Of a DNA stretch of 64,000 nt, positions 1-9,814 are shown one piece after another. The DNA comes from Marinobacter vulgaris (GTDB lineage Bacteria; Pseudomonadota; Gammaproteobacteria; Pseudomonadales; Oleiphilaceae): positions 587,635 through 651,634 of the forward strand of contig NZ_QFWX01000002.1 in NCBI RefSeq assembly GCF_003344045.1, given 5' to 3'. The position numbers and the translations under genes are program-made. Every line of letters starts with the position of its first letter. The stretch's first letter is position 1. The notes beneath the pieces are model-generated. The model was not told the origin of the DNA, made no database searches, and worked only from the letters and a program-made list of their open reading frames with translations.

Positions 1-1179
1 GGTAAAACCGCCGGGTTCACCCTGCCGTTGCTGCAGCGCCTGGCCGAAAACCCCCGTACCGGCAAAGGCCCGCGCGTGCTGATACTGGCACCTACCCGTG
101 AGCTGGCGGCCCAGGTACACGACAGTGTGGCCCTGTACAGCCGTTACATGCCCACCAAGTCCGCCGTGGTTTTCGGTGGGGTGAAAATCAATCCCCAGAT
201 GATGAAGCTGCGCAAGGGTCTGGACGTGCTGGTGGCAACGCCCGGCCGCCTGATGGATCTTCACCAGCAGAACGCCGTGCACTTCAATGAAGTGGAAATC
301 CTGGTGCTTGACGAAGCTGACCGCATGCTGGATATGGGCTTCATCCGCGACATCCGCAAGATTCTTGCGCTGCTGCCGGCCAAGCGCCAGAACCTGCTGT
401 TCTCCGCCACCTTCTCCAAGGAAATCCGTACCCTGGCAGAGGGCCTGCTGGATAACCCGGTTCAGGTGGAAGTAGCGGCCCGCAATACGGCTGCCGAGAG
501 CATCATACAGTCTGTCTACCCGGTGGATCAGAGCCAGAAAACCGCCCTGTTGAGCAAGCTGGTGCGTGATAACGCCTGGGAGCAGGTACTGGTGTTTACC
601 CGTACCAAGCACGGTGCCAACCGCCTGACCCAGAAGCTGGAGCGCGACGGTATTACCGCAGCGGCGATCCACGGCAACAAGTCACAGGGTGCCCGCACCC
701 GTGCCCTGGCCGACTTCAAACAGGGCGAAGTGCGTGTTCTGGTGGCAACCGATATCGCGGCCCGTGGCCTGGACATCAAGCAGCTGCCCCAGGTGGTGAA
801 CTTCGAGTTGCCCAACGTGCCGGAAGATTATGTGCACCGTATCGGCCGTACCGGCCGCGCCGGTGAGAGTGGTCACGCGTTGTCGCTGGTCAGTGCCGAT
901 GAGGGTTCGATGCTGGCGGGTATCGAAAAGCTGCTCAAGAAGCAGTTGCCGCGTAAATCGGTGGAAGGCTTTGAGCCGACCAACAACCTGCCGCTGAAGC
1001 CCAAGGGCAAGCCGGATCCAAGCCGCGCCCGTAATCGCAATGGTAACGGCGGTGGTAATGGCAAACCGGCCGGTAACGGTCGCAGCTTTGGCGGCAAGCC
1101 CGCTGGCCGCAGTGGTGGCCGTAGCCAGAACGGCAACGGTGGCCAGGCAAGGCGCTCGCCCCAGCGCGAAACCGCCTGA
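1..1179 (+). CDS. DEAD-box ATP-dependent RNA helicase (RhlE-like), 5' truncated
   Basis: ATP-dependent RNA unwinding, probably in ribosome assembly or mRNA turnover. The frame is open from base 1 and begins with GKT, the end of the Walker A motif, so the N-terminal part with the Q motif lies outside the window. Visible helicase motifs in order are PTRELA (Ia), TPGR (Ib), DEAD (II, near base 309), SAT (III), the VFTRT region (IV), [10 protein letters not shown] (V) and HRIGRTGR (VI). The C-terminal tail from about base 1000 is rich in Gly, Asn and Arg, as in RhlE-type helicases. RhlE is the best guess; RhlB and SrmB are less likely given this tail. Confidence 0.9.
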   Translation, partial: GKTAGFTLPLLQRLAENPRTGKGPRVLILAPTRELAAQVHDSVALYSRYMPTKSAVVFGGVKINPQMMKLRKGLDVLVATPGRLMDLHQQNAVHFNEVEILVLDEADRMLDMGFIRDIRKILALLPAKRQNLLFSATFSKEIRTLAEGLLDNPVQVEVAARNTAAESIIQSVYPVDQSQKTALLSKLVRDNAWEQVLVFTRTKHGANRLTQKLERDGITAAAIHGNKSQGARTRALADFKQGEVRVLVATDIAARGLDIKQLPQVVNFELPNVPEDYVHRIGRTGRAGESGHALSLVSADEGSMLAGIEKLLKKQLPRKSVEGFEPTNNLPLKPKGKPDPSRARNRNGNGGGNGKPAGNGRSFGGKPAGRSGGRSQNGNGGQARRSPQRETA

Positions 1180-1200
1180 TCCGGCTTTCTCCATAAAAAA

Positions 1201-1267
1201 GCGGGGCCCGAAGGCCCCGCACTGGAGGACGTACCATCCAAAAACCTCACTAAGGTGAGGTTTTTGG
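1201..1267. terminator. Tandem hairpins between convergent helicase and ompW genes
   Basis: Two hairpins lie between the convergent genes. The first (1201-1220) has an 8-bp GC stem with a CGAA loop and is flanked at 1195-1200 by six A, giving a U tract for leftward transcripts. The second (1238-1267) has perfect 13-bp arms around TAAG; its arms hold A5 and T5, so it can terminate in both directions. Called from sequence only. Confidence 0.75.
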
Positions 1268-1279
1268 CGTTTACGTTGA

Positions 1280-1936
1280 TCAGAACTTGTAGCTGAAGCC
1301 TACCATGTAGACCATGGGATCGATTTCTACGTCAAACGTGTCGAGAGTTTCGATATCTGCTTCGGTATCAATGTCCGCCCACCAGATAGCGGCATTCAAG
1401 CCGAACTGCTCACTGAGCATGTAATCCAGACCGATCTCAGCTGCAACGCCGACACTGTCGTCCAGTTCAATGTCGAGCCCCTCAAGAGCGCCGGCAGTTT
1501 TTTCCTCGAAGAAGGTTGTGTAATTCACACCTACACCGACATATGGTTGTATGGAGGAAGTGCTATTCATTGGGAAATACTGAAGCGTCAGCGTCGGTGG
1601 TAAGTGCTTGGTCTCTGCTACTTTGCCGAGCGATGCAATGTCACCCTCTCCACGGATATCGTGTTTGAAAGGCGTAGCTGCCAACAGACCAACGCCGAGA
1701 TTGCTAGTAAACATGTAGGTTGCACGAATCCCCAGTTGCGAGTTTGAGTCCACGCCTACCCGAGCATCTGGTGCTAGAGGTGAACCTCCGGCTGTAATTA
1801 CATCACTGGAATCATCCGGCGCCACGTGCGCCACACCAGCACGCAGAATAAAATCGCCAGCCTCAAACGCCTGCGCAGCAGGGGCAACGGCCATAACAGC
1901 GGCAGCGAGAACGCCAAGCTTGAATGTACGGGACAT
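1280..1936 (-). CDS. ompW: OmpW family outer membrane beta-barrel protein
   Basis: Small eight-stranded outer membrane barrel thought to pass small hydrophobic compounds. The 218-residue precursor has a clear signal peptide (MSRTFKLGVLAAAVMAV...) with an AQA cleavage site before FEAGDF, the usual mature OmpW start. Its length is close to E. coli OmpW (212 aa), and it ends in an aromatic residue (SYKF) as expected for Bam-dependent insertion. A strong ribosome site (AAGGAGAAGG, reverse strand) lies just upstream. It is transcribed alone. In an oil-degrading marine bacterium a role in alkane uptake is plausible but inferred. Confidence 0.88.
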   Translation of the reverse strand: MSRTFKLGVLAAAVMAVAPAAQAFEAGDFILRAGVAHVAPDDSSDVITAGGSPLAPDARVGVDSNSQLGIRATYMFTSNLGVGLLAATPFKHDIRGEGDIASLGKVAETKHLPPTLTLQYFPMNSTSSIQPYVGVGVNYTTFFEEKTAGALEGLDIELDDSVGVAAEIGLDYMLSEQFGLNAAIWWADIDTEADIETLDTFDVEIDPMVYMVGFSYKF

Positions 1937-1998
1937 ATCCTTCTCCTTGAACCTGAATAATCGATGACTACAGGTTAATGTTTACGGAGATCGGGAAC

Positions 1999-2012
1999 TT
2001 GACATAGCGCAA
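1999..2012 (-). promoter_or_regulatory. Possible FNR/Anr-like half-conserved box upstream of ompW
   Basis: TTGAC-ATAG-CGCAA lies about 70 bp before the ompW start codon. The left half matches the TTGAY half-site of FNR/Anr boxes and the right half matches three of five positions. E. coli ompW is FNR-regulated, which makes the site worth noting, but the match is partial. Confidence 0.3.
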
Positions 2013-2095
2013 GTGCAGCGAGCCCGGACGACCGAGTTCACCGGCGGATTGATTCAACTCAAGAAAATGCGAGAAGGGGGTAGTTCTACAGCTTG

Positions 2096-2584
2096 TCAGC
2101 CGGCTTTATTTCTGTTGCCTGGTAACCTGTCCTCAGTGGCGGTCTCACCTTCCGGTACAAACACATCACGCACGGTAAGCGGTTTGCCGTCGGCATCCTG
2201 AACTTCCATCGGGCGGATGGTGCGCCCGGTCAGGCGGTCCCGCAGGTCCAGAGGCTCCTGGTCCGGTGCCGGGTTCCATTTGTCACCCCACTGGCGCAGG
2301 GCAATCACGATGGGGAAGAGGTCGCGGCCTTTTTCCGTCAGCCGGTATTCGAAACGCGAACCGTGCTCGCCAACGTCCACCTTCTTCAGTACCTGGTTAT
2401 CCACCAGCCGTGCCAGCCGGTCGCACAGAATATTGCGGGCAATACCCAGCTCCTGCTGGAAGTCCACGAAGCGGCGGGTGCCATACATGGCGTGGAGCAC
2501 CACCAGCAGGGACCACCAGTCCCCCACTTCATTCAGGGCACGGGCGACGGAGCAGCTTGAATCATCAAAACGTTTTCTGGCCAT
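2096..2584 (-). CDS. HxlR/MarR-like winged-helix transcriptional regulator
   Basis: A 162-residue protein with the HxlR pattern: an early Cys (CSVARALNEVGDWWSLLV), then a winged helix (RRFVDFQQELGIARNILCDRLARLV) and a wing (FEYRLTEKG). HxlR-family members such as YodB and HypR often sense electrophiles through the N-terminal Cys. It is divergent from an old yellow enzyme gene across a 90-bp region with tandem dyads, so control of that gene is the obvious inference. The C-terminal 50 residues extend beyond the core domain and are not recognised. Confidence 0.85.
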   Translation of the reverse strand: MARKRFDDSSCSVARALNEVGDWWSLLVVLHAMYGTRRFVDFQQELGIARNILCDRLARLVDNQVLKKVDVGEHGSRFEYRLTEKGRDLFPIVIALRQWGDKWNPAPDQEPLDLRDRLTGRTIRPMEVQDADGKPLTVRDVFVPEGETATEDRLPGNRNKAG

Positions 2585-2605
2585 GCCTGGCAGTGTACCT
2601 AATAG

Positions 2606-2650
2606 GGTTGCATTGTAAAACCAGATTGAATAAGGTTGCTTAAAGAAACC
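2606..2650. promoter_or_regulatory. Tandem GGTT-N9-AACC dyads between HxlR gene and old yellow enzyme gene
   Basis: Two identical-geometry dyads occur at 2606-2622 and 2634-2650, 28 bp centre to centre. Each is followed by C at the sixth position of GGTTGC, and a third GGTTGC half-site begins at 2661. They sit in the divergent promoter region, which is where an autoregulating HxlR protein would bind. Confidence 0.55.
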
Positions 2651-2674
2651 AGATTAGTGAGGTTGCGATCTATA

Positions 2675-3787
2675 ATGAGTATGAACCTTGGCCCCCTGTT
2701 TGAGCCCTTTGAAATCCACAATCTGACCCTGCGTAACCGCGTGGCCATGGCCCCGATGACCCGCAATTTCTCCCCGGGCAATGCCCCGGGCCAGGACGTC
2801 GTCGACTATTACCGCCGCCGGGCTGAAGGTGGCGTCGGGCTCCTGATTACCGAAGGCACCACGGTGAATCACCCGGCTGCCAACGGCTACCCGAACGTGC
2901 CCTTTTTCCACGGCGATAAAGCCCTTGCTGGCTGGAAAGAGGTGGTGGATGCAGTTCATGAAGCGGGCGGCGCTATCTTCCCCCAGTTGTGGCATGTGGG
3001 CGCGGTGCGTAAGGAGGGCATAGAGCCGGATCCGAGCGTGCCGGGTTACAGCCCCTCCGGTCTTTTCGCACCGGGGAAGCCCAATGGCAAGGCCATGAGT
3101 GTTGAAGACATTGCCGACGTGGTCAATGCCTTTGCCGATGCCGCCCAGGATGCCAGGGCCCTCGGATTTGACGGCGTTGAGATTCACGGTGCCCACGGTT
3201 ACCTGCTGGACCAGTTTTTGTGGGAAGGCACCAACCAGCGCGACGACGAGTACGGCGGCAGCATGGAAAACCGTCTGCGCTTCGTGGTGGAAATCATCGA
3301 GGCTGTACGCTTTCGCGTGGGCCCGGATTTCCCCATCATGCTGCGCTTCTCACAATGGAAGCAGCAGGATTACGAGGCCAGGCTGGTCAATACGCCGGCA
3401 GAGCTGGAGCAGTTCCTGACGCCTCTGGTGGAAGCCGGCGTTGATATCTTCCATGCCTCCACCCGCCGTTTCTGGGAGCCGGAGTTTGAGGGTTCCAGTC
3501 TCAACCTCGCCGGCTGGACCCAGAAGCTGTCCGGCAAGCCGACCATGTCAGTGGGGAGTGTGGGCCTGACGGAAGATTTTATCAGCGGCACCTTCGCCAG
3601 CAAGAAGGAAGCGGTCGAGCAATCGGGTATCGACGAGCTTGTCGAGCGCATGAATAACAACGAGTTCGAACTGATTGCTGTCGGCCGAGCGCTGTTGCAG
3701 GACCCGGAATGGCTGGTGAAAGTAAAGGAAGGTCGCACGGCTGAAGTTGAAGCATTTGCCAGAAAGTCACTGACCAAGCTTTACTGA
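2675..3787 (+). CDS. NADH:flavin oxidoreductase, old yellow enzyme family
   Basis: FMN-dependent ene-reductase that reduces activated C=C bonds or nitro groups with NAD(P)H. The 370-residue protein begins LGPLFEPFEIHNLTLRNR, the standard first strand and FMN loop. It contains the family catalytic segment IHGAHGYLLDQFL (His/His pair) followed by N-R-D-x-YGGS, and a C-terminal VGRALLQDPEWL phosphate-binding region. ATG 2675 (or 2681) is preferred over an ATG 39 bp earlier, because AGTGAGG lies about 12 bases before it and the family domain begins there. It is likely induced by electrophiles through the divergent HxlR regulator. Confidence 0.88.
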   Translation: MSMNLGPLFEPFEIHNLTLRNRVAMAPMTRNFSPGNAPGQDVVDYYRRRAEGGVGLLITEGTTVNHPAANGYPNVPFFHGDKALAGWKEVVDAVHEAGGAIFPQLWHVGAVRKEGIEPDPSVPGYSPSGLFAPGKPNGKAMSVEDIADVVNAFADAAQDARALGFDGVEIHGAHGYLLDQFLWEGTNQRDDEYGGSMENRLRFVVEIIEAVRFRVGPDFPIMLRFSQWKQQDYEARLVNTPAELEQFLTPLVEAGVDIFHASTRRFWEPEFEGSSLNLAGWTQKLSGKPTMSVGSVGLTEDFISGTFASKKEAVEQSGIDELVERMNNNEFELIAVGRALLQDPEWLVKVKEGRTAEVEAFARKSLTKLY

Positions 3788-3808
3788 GCGGAGGATGCGG
3801 TGACAATG

Positions 3809-3830
3809 AGCCCCGGCCAGCGCCGGGGCT
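3809..3830 (+). terminator. Rho-independent-like hairpin after the old yellow enzyme gene
   Basis: Perfect 9-bp arms (AGCCCCGGC / GCCGGGGCT) around a CAGC loop, followed by a short T-rich stretch, 22 bp after the stop codon. Confidence 0.7.
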
Positions 3831-3915
3831 TTGTCGTGTCTGTCGGTGCTGTAATTAAACCTTTGTACAAAACCCGTATGATTGCTGTACTGATAAACAA
3901 TAGAAGGAATACATC

Positions 3916-4227
3916 ATGCGAACTGTCACGTCTTTATCCGCCATTGCTCTGCTGGCCCTGTCATTGGCCCTGGCAGGCTGTGCCACCGTGGGCCAGGACT
4001 TCGCAACCCACAATGTGGACGCCATTGAGATAGGTGAAACCACCCGCACGGAGATTCAGGAGATGTTCGGCGAGCCCTGGCGCACCGGCGTTGAAGACGG
4101 CAAACGCACCTGGACTTATGGCAAGTACCGCTGGTCCGCCTTTGGTGATGCTGAAACCACGGATCTGGTCGTAAGGTTCAATCAGGATGGAACCGTTTCT
4201 TCCTATGTGTATAACACCACCGAATAA
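3916..4227 (+). CDS. Small outer-membrane lipoprotein with SmpA/OmlA (BamE-like) fold
   Basis: A 103-residue precursor with a lipobox (ALAGC) that predicts lipidation at Cys, after a 17-20 residue hydrophobic signal. The mature part (IEIGETTRTEIQEMFGEPW...RTWTYGKYRWSAF...) has the start-helix, MFGEP turn and W-x-Y strand order seen in the BamE/OmlA-like domain. BamE itself is usually somewhat longer and near recN/fur, so this is a paralogue of unknown partner rather than a confident BamE. It is followed 27 bp later by an exoD-like gene and may be cotranscribed with it. Confidence 0.75.
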   Translation: MRTVTSLSAIALLALSLALAGCATVGQDFATHNVDAIEIGETTRTEIQEMFGEPWRTGVEDGKRTWTYGKYRWSAFGDAETTDLVVRFNQDGTVSSYVYNTTE

Positions 4228-4254
4228 AATTCGGAGCATCCGGAGCCAGTGGCT

Positions 4255-4842
4255 ATGGACGATGACCGTGATCCGGCCGATATAGAAGAGCTGCTGGACC
4301 GGATTGAAGCGGGCACTGAAGGCCAGTCTGTCGTTTCCATCGGGGAAATGATGGACTCAGTGGGGCGCAGGAGCTTTGGTCCGATCGTGCTTCTGGTGGG
4401 ACTGATCCTCGTCACGCCCCTGAGTGGTGTGCCAGGAATGCCGACTCTGATGGGCTTGCTGACCATGTTGACGCTCGGGCAGGTTCTGTTGGGTCGAAAA
4501 CACTTCTGGCTGCCGGGCTGGCTGGTCCAGCGCCAGATTCCCCGCGCCAAGCTGGTGCAGGGGCTGGAAATGCTGCGGCCGCCGGCCCGGCGCATTGATC
4601 GCCTGATACGTCCGCGACTGGCCCCGTTGGTCAAGGGTTTCGGGCTCTATGTGATGGCGCTGGCGTGCCTGGTCATTGGTATGTTTATGCCGGCAACCGA
4701 GATTGTGCCCTTCAGCGCCAGTATTGCCGGCCTGGCGCTGATGGCTTTCGGCCTGGCGATGATTTCCAAGGACGGGTTTCTTGCCCTGTTTGCCTGGGGC
4801 ATTGCACTGGCGGGCCCGGTGATGCTGGCCCAGATTGCGTAA
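4255..4842 (+). CDS. ExoD-family exopolysaccharide synthesis membrane protein
   Basis: A 195-residue integral membrane protein. An acidic N-terminus (DDDRDPADIEELLDRI) precedes the ExoD signature GxxSFGPIVLLVGLILVTPLSG-PG, then several hydrophobic helices to the C-terminus. ExoD was described in rhizobia, where loss impairs exopolysaccharide production; the biochemical role is unknown. ATG 4255 is preferred over GTG 4249 because GGAG at 4242 gives a 9-base spacing to the ATG. Confidence 0.78.
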   Translation: MDDDRDPADIEELLDRIEAGTEGQSVVSIGEMMDSVGRRSFGPIVLLVGLILVTPLSGVPGMPTLMGLLTMLTLGQVLLGRKHFWLPGWLVQRQIPRAKLVQGLEMLRPPARRIDRLIRPRLAPLVKGFGLYVMALACLVIGMFMPATEIVPFSASIAGLALMAFGLAMISKDGFLALFAWGIALAGPVMLAQIA

Positions 4843-4914
4843 AAACGGAGATTCTGGACTAGGGTGTGATAATAGGAACGCCCCAATCGATGGGCGACAA
4901 AAAGGAGAAACACC

Positions 4915-5457
4915 ATGATACGTCTATTCTATCTGGTCTCTTCGATTGACAGTGCCAAGGAGATCTCCGACGACCTGCATGAGCATGGGGTTACCGACTG
5001 GCGCTTCCATATTGTCAGCAAGGATGAGGCCGGGCTCTATACCCACCAGCTGCACACGGCCTCCATTGTGGATCGCACCGACCTGCCCCGATACGTGGAA
5101 CGTGGCGCCATCGTCGGATTTATCCTGGCCCTTGCTTTCATACTTCCGCTGGCCCTGCTGAACATCGTGGCAATGCCCGGCGCTGCCTGGATAGCGTTGT
5201 TCATCTTTATCGTTGTTGCCGGCGGCTGGGTCGGTGGTTTTGGTGGCATTCAGGGTGAAAACTATCGCATTGAACCCTTCCATGACGATATCGAGGCGGG
5301 CAAGTACCTGATTATGGTAGATGCTCCCAAAAAACACGTCCCCAAAGTCAAGGAACTGATGACCAAGAATCACCCCGAAGCCAGATTACAGGGGCAGGAT
5401 TCCAGCTTTAATAATCCGTTCGCCAGCAGGCGCAAGCACAGGATAAAGCAGGCGTGA
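4915..5457 (+). CDS. Conserved two-TM membrane protein of unknown function
   Basis: A 180-residue protein with a strong ribosome site (AAAAAGGAGAAAC). The N-terminal 60 residues look like a small alpha/beta domain (IRLFYLVSSIDSAKEISDDL). Two hydrophobic helices follow (about 63-84 and 88-112), with a Gly-rich WVGGFGGIQGEN link, and then a second cytosolic strand/helix (KYLIMVDAPKKHVPKVKELM). The arrangement resembles stress-related DUF1269-type proteins, but I do not recognise it firmly. It lies 31 bp before the patatin gene and may be cotranscribed with it. Confidence 0.65.
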   Translation: MIRLFYLVSSIDSAKEISDDLHEHGVTDWRFHIVSKDEAGLYTHQLHTASIVDRTDLPRYVERGAIVGFILALAFILPLALLNIVAMPGAAWIALFIFIVVAGGWVGGFGGIQGENYRIEPFHDDIEAGKYLIMVDAPKKHVPKVKELMTKNHPEARLQGQDSSFNNPFASRRKHRIKQA

Positions 5458-5488
5458 TGGCGGGCGCTGCACAAAGCGGAAACCGGTC

Positions 5489-6619
5489 ATGGCAAAGATC
5501 GGTGTAATTCTGACCGGGGGCGGCGCGCGAGCGGCCTACCAGGTAGGCGTGCTGCGGGCCATTGCCGATATGTATCCCGACTGGAGCCACCCGTTTGATG
5601 TCATCGTCGGCACCTCTTCCGGCGCCATCAATGCCATGGCAGTGGCTGGTAACCGCGGGCTGTTCCGCCACAACATAGATCATCTGGAAAAGGTCTGGTC
5701 TGAACTGAGCATGGGGCGGGTGTTCAGGGCCGACACCATCAGTCTGATGCGCAGTTTCAGCAGTGTCGCCCGCAAGCTCATCAGCCAACCGATCGCAAAT
5801 GGGCCATCGTCTTTTCTGGATAACTCACCATTACGGGAGTTGCTGGAGCAGGAGATTGACCTGCAGAGCATCCGCAAGACCATTGAGGAGGGCCATATCG
5901 ATGCGGTCGGCCTGAATGCCTGCGGCTACGCCACCGGCCAGAATGTCTGCTTCTTTGAGGGAGCTGAAGGGCTGGAGGACTGGTCTGTCGGTCAGCGCGG
6001 TGGCAGGCGTACTGAGTTGGGGCTGGATCACATCATGGCGTCTGCGGCCATTCCCACCCTGTTTGCACCGGTGAAAATCAACCACGAGTACTTCGGTGAC
6101 GGCATTACCCGGCAGATGGCGCACATAAGCCCCGCGCTCCGGCTGGGCGCGCGCAAGGTGCTGGTGATCGGCGTCAGTGCCAACGCCATGTGTCCGCCGG
6201 TGCGGCCGGACAACGCCGGGATGCCCACACTGACCCAGGTGCTGGCTCACGTGTTTAACGGCATGTTCCTGGATACCATGGATTACGACATCGACCGTCT
6301 GCGGCTGATTAACCAGTTACTGGAACTGATACCGCAGGAGCGGCTGCAGGAATCCGGGCTCGACCTGAGCCCGGTGGACATTCTGGAAATATCCCCATCC
6401 GAGCCTATCAACGAGCTGGCCATGAAGTATGTGGATGCCATGCCGCTGGTGTTAAGACGGCTCACCGGCGCGTCGGAATCCGCACCGTTTTCCAGTGCCA
6501 ACCTGGCCAGCTTCCTGCTATTCGAAAAACGTTTCTGCCGTGGCCTGATCGAACTGGGCTACCGGGATGGCCAGAGCCATGCCCGGCAGATTGAGCGATT
6601 CTTCGCCCAGGAGGCCTGA
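5489..6619 (+). CDS. Patatin-like phospholipase
   Basis: A Ser/Asp dyad lipid acyl hydrolase of 376 residues. The oxyanion loop GGGARAAYQVGVL is at residues 10-22. The nucleophile elbow is GTSSG (GxSxG) near residue 45, and the Asp is in YFGDG near residue 205. No signal peptide or surface-export domain is visible, so it is probably cytoplasmic or membrane-peripheral, like RssA-type patatins. The ribosome site is weak. Its stop codon lies within a GGCCTGA-GCCT-TCAGGCC hairpin (6613-6630) shared with the convergent pntB end. Confidence 0.87.
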   Translation: MAKIGVILTGGGARAAYQVGVLRAIADMYPDWSHPFDVIVGTSSGAINAMAVAGNRGLFRHNIDHLEKVWSELSMGRVFRADTISLMRSFSSVARKLISQPIANGPSSFLDNSPLRELLEQEIDLQSIRKTIEEGHIDAVGLNACGYATGQNVCFFEGAEGLEDWSVGQRGGRRTELGLDHIMASAAIPTLFAPVKINHEYFGDGITRQMAHISPALRLGARKVLVIGVSANAMCPPVRPDNAGMPTLTQVLAHVFNGMFLDTMDYDIDRLRLINQLLELIPQERLQESGLDLSPVDILEISPSEPINELAMKYVDAMPLVLRRLTGASESAPFSSANLASFLLFEKRFCRGLIELGYRDGQSHARQIERFFAQEA

Positions 6620-6623
6620 GCCT

Positions 6624-8018
6624 TCAGGCCCGTAACCCCCCGACCAGCTTGTCGATGCTTTCCCTGGCATCGCCGAACAGCATGCGGGTGTTGTCCTTGA
6701 AGAACAGCGGGTTCTCGACACCGGAATAACCGGTGGCCATGCCCCGCTTGAGGACAACCACCTGCCGGGCTTTCCATACCTCCAGCACCGGCATGCCGGC
6801 AATGGGGCTACCGGGATCTTCGGCCGCCGCCGGGTTCACAGTGTCATTGGCGCCAATCACCAGCACCACGTCGGTTTCCGGAAAATCGGCGTTGATCTCG
6901 TCCATTTCCAGCACGATGTCGTAGGGCACGTGGGCTTCCGCCAGCAGCACGTTCATGTGCCCGGGCAGGCGGCCCGCCACCGGGTGGATGCCGAAACGCA
7001 CGTTCACGCCCCGCTCACGCAGTATCCTGGTCATGTCGCTGACGCCGTTCTGGGCCTGTGCCACCGCCATGCCGTAACCCGGCACAATAATCACCGAGTC
7101 GGCGTTGCGCAGTTCCTCGCAGACATCATCCACACTGGATTCGTGGACGGACTGGTCAGAGTCCGCCGCGCTGGCACTGCTGGTAGTCTGGCCAAAACCG
7201 CCAAGAATCACGCTGATGAAAGAGCGGTTCATGGCCTTGCACATGATGTAGCTGAGAATGGCACCGCTGCTGCCGACCAGGGCACCAACGACAATCAGCA
7301 GATCATTGCCCAGCATGAAGCCGATGGACGCCGCGGCCCAACCCGAGTAGCTGTTGAGCATGGACACCACCACCGGCATGTCGGCACCACCGATGGCCAT
7401 GATCAGGTGAATGCCCAGTATCGCCGCAATGAGGGCCATCAGCACCAGCGCTGTTACGCCTGATGACATGCTGTCCGTGCCCAGGAACCAGTACCCCAGC
7501 AGCACGCAGAGAATGACCGCCAGCATGTTCATCTCGTGGCGCGCCGGCAACGTGAGCGCTTTGCTGTCGATGCGGCCATCGAGCTTGCCGCAGGCCACCA
7601 GGGACCCGGTAAAGGTCACCGCACCGATAAAGACGCCCACAAACACCTCCACCAATTTGATGGTGTGTTCCGCGCCGGTGGTTGCAATCAGCGGTTCGAT
7701 ATAGCCGGAGAAGCCCACCAGCACCGCCGCCAGGCCCACAAAGCTGTGGAGCAGGGCGACGAGCTGTGGCATCTGGGTCATTTCCACCTTGTTGGCGATG
7801 GGTATACCGATGCCGGCGCCCAGCAGCACGGCAATTACGATGGCTGTCGTGCCGCCGTCACCCACGCTGGCGAGTGTGGCACCCACCGCGATAATGATGC
7901 CGGCAACGCCATAGAGGTTACCGCGTCGTGCGGATTCCTGGTGGCTAAGGCCACCCAGGCTGAGGATAAAACAGATACTTGCGACCACGTAGGCCACGCT
8001 CACCAGTCCTGAACTCAT
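6624..8018 (-). CDS. pntB: Proton-translocating NAD(P) transhydrogenase subunit beta
   Basis: Membrane and NADPH-binding subunit of the inner-membrane transhydrogenase, which couples proton influx to NADPH formation. The 464 residues match the E. coli subunit (462 aa). The first about 260 residues hold many TM helices; a cytosolic dIII domain follows with the nucleotide-binding motif [15 protein letters not shown] and the later [18 protein letters not shown] segment. It starts 12 bp after pntA ends, with an AGGAGA ribosome site, so the two form an operon. Confidence 0.96.
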   Translation of the reverse strand: MSSGLVSVAYVVASICFILSLGGLSHQESARRGNLYGVAGIIIAVGATLASVGDGGTTAIVIAVLLGAGIGIPIANKVEMTQMPQLVALLHSFVGLAAVLVGFSGYIEPLIATTGAEHTIKLVEVFVGVFIGAVTFTGSLVACGKLDGRIDSKALTLPARHEMNMLAVILCVLLGYWFLGTDSMSSGVTALVLMALIAAILGIHLIMAIGGADMPVVVSMLNSYSGWAAASIGFMLGNDLLIVVGALVGSSGAILSYIMCKAMNRSFISVILGGFGQTTSSASAADSDQSVHESSVDDVCEELRNADSVIIVPGYGMAVAQAQNGVSDMTRILRERGVNVRFGIHPVAGRLPGHMNVLLAEAHVPYDIVLEMDEINADFPETDVVLVIGANDTVNPAAAEDPGSPIAGMPVLEVWKARQVVVLKRGMATGYSGVENPLFFKDNTRMLFGDARESIDKLVGGLRA

Positions 8019-8030
8019 ATCGGGCGTCTC

Positions 8031-9608
8031 CTACCTGCGGAACATTTTGAGCATGCGATGGGTGACCCGGAAGCCACCCCCAACGTTGATACTGGCAATC
8101 AGCACCGCGACAAAAGCCATGATGCCGACGGCAAGGTTCTCCGCCTGGGCCAGATGCAGAATGGCACCGATGACAATGATGCCGCTTATGGCGTTGGTCA
8201 CGCTCATCAGGGGAGTGTGCAGGGATGGGGTCACGTTCCAGATCACCTGCCAGCCGATAAAGCAGGCCAGCACAAACACGGTAAAGTGTTGCAGGAAGCT
8301 CTCCGGCGCGTAGGCACCGACGCCGTAGAGCGCCAGGGCGGTTACGGCAAACAGCACGCCCTTGCCGATCAGGGCGCGACGGTCGGCCACTTTCTTGGCG
8401 GCCGCTTTGTCTGCGGCCGAGGGTTCCTCGGTGCCTGGCGGTGGTGCGGTACTGACTGGAGCCTCCGGCTGGGGTGGCGGCCAGGTAATATTATTGTCCT
8501 GCACTACCGTCAGGCCGCGGATCACATCGTCTTCCATATTGACAAAGGGCTTGCCGTCTTTCTCCGGAGTCAGTTCCGTGAGCAGATGCACCAGGTTGGT
8601 GGCGTAGAGATCGCTGGCCACCTTGGCCATGCGGCTGGGCAGGTCGGTATAGCCGATCAGCGTGACACCGTGGTGATGGGCCACCTTCCCGGGCTCGGTC
8701 AGTTCGCAGTTGCCGCCCCGCTCTGAGGCCAGATCCACAATCACGCTGCCGGGCTTCATGGATTTCACCATCTCGGCGGTGATCAGTTTCGGAGCCGGCT
8801 TGCCGGGAATAAGCGCGGTGGTGATGATGATATCCACCTCCCGGGCCTGCTCAGCAAACAGCGCCATTTCCGCCTTGATGAACTCATCGCTCATCTGCTT
8901 GGCGTAGCCACCGCTGCCGCTGCCTTCCTCGTTGTCGAAATCAAGCACCAGAAATTCGGCGCCCATGCTCTCGACCTGTTCCTTGACCTCCAGCCGGGTA
9001 TCGAAGGCCCGCACGATGGCGCCCATGCTGTTGGCAGCGCCAATCGCAGCCAGGCCCGCCACGCCGGCACCGATCACCATGATCTTTGCCGGTGGCACCT
9101 TGCCCGCCGCCGTTACCTGGCCGGTAAAGAAACGCCCGAAGTTATTGGCCGCCTCGATCACCGCCCGATAGCCGGCAATGTTGGCCATGGCGCTCAGGGC
9201 ATCCATCTTCTGGGCTCGACTGATGCGGGGCAGACTGTCGATGGCGAAGGAGGTGATTTTCCTGGCTGCCAGCTTTTCCAGCAAGTCCGGATTCTGCGCC
9301 GGCCAGATGTAGCTGACCAGAAACGCCCCCTCCTTCATCAGATCCACTTCGTGGTGGCCCAGGGCGGGATTTTCCATGGGCGCGCGCACCTTGAGAATGA
9401 AGTCCGCTTCCTGCCACAGGGAAGTGGTGTCGGTGGCGATGGTTGCACCCACTTTCTCGTAGGCCTCGTCCGCATAATTGGCCGCCTCACCGGCGCCGCC
9501 TTCAACCGTTACCTCGTAACCGAGACCAATGAGTTTGTGAACGGAGGGCGGCGTTGCCGCAACCCTCCGCTCATCCGTGAAGATTTCTCTGGGGATACCG
9601 ATTTTCAT
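8031..9608 (-). CDS. pntA: Proton-translocating NAD(P) transhydrogenase subunit alpha (fused alpha1-alpha2)
   Basis: NAD(H)-binding dI domain plus membrane dII helices. It is 525 residues versus 510 in E. coli, so the single-chain enterobacterial type rather than the split PntAa/PntAb type. The N-terminus [20 protein letters not shown] is typical, and the Rossmann motif [19 protein letters not shown] is near residue 175. A Pro-rich linker near 385-400 leads to four TM helices at the C-terminus. It is the first gene of the pntAB operon. Confidence 0.96.
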   Translation of the reverse strand: MKIGIPREIFTDERRVAATPPSVHKLIGLGYEVTVEGGAGEAANYADEAYEKVGATIATDTTSLWQEADFILKVRAPMENPALGHHEVDLMKEGAFLVSYIWPAQNPDLLEKLAARKITSFAIDSLPRISRAQKMDALSAMANIAGYRAVIEAANNFGRFFTGQVTAAGKVPPAKIMVIGAGVAGLAAIGAANSMGAIVRAFDTRLEVKEQVESMGAEFLVLDFDNEEGSGSGGYAKQMSDEFIKAEMALFAEQAREVDIIITTALIPGKPAPKLITAEMVKSMKPGSVIVDLASERGGNCELTEPGKVAHHHGVTLIGYTDLPSRMAKVASDLYATNLVHLLTELTPEKDGKPFVNMEDDVIRGLTVVQDNNITWPPPQPEAPVSTAPPPGTEEPSAADKAAAKKVADRRALIGKGVLFAVTALALYGVGAYAPESFLQHFTVFVLACFIGWQVIWNVTPSLHTPLMSVTNAISGIIVIGAILHLAQAENLAVGIMAFVAVLIASINVGGGFRVTHRMLKMFRR

Positions 9609-9814
9609 GGTTGGCGCGTCCTCCGGATTGCCAGATGAACCAGTTGTCTGGATAACTACATACTAGTGCAAGTTGCCAGATCTGCCCGGGCATGACAGAA
9701 AATGGAAGGTCGGACCAACATGCAGCTGTTATTTACGTGGAGGTCGCCGGGGGCTACTTGATCGTCAGCACGGATAGCGTCATGGTTTGATAAAGGGAAG
9801 AGAGGGAGCGAACC

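Noticed and set aside
682..1194. A 170-codon open frame on the reverse strand inside the helicase gene
   Set aside because: It runs opposite a gene with all helicase motifs, its translation has no recognisable domain, and such frames are common in GC-rich genes.
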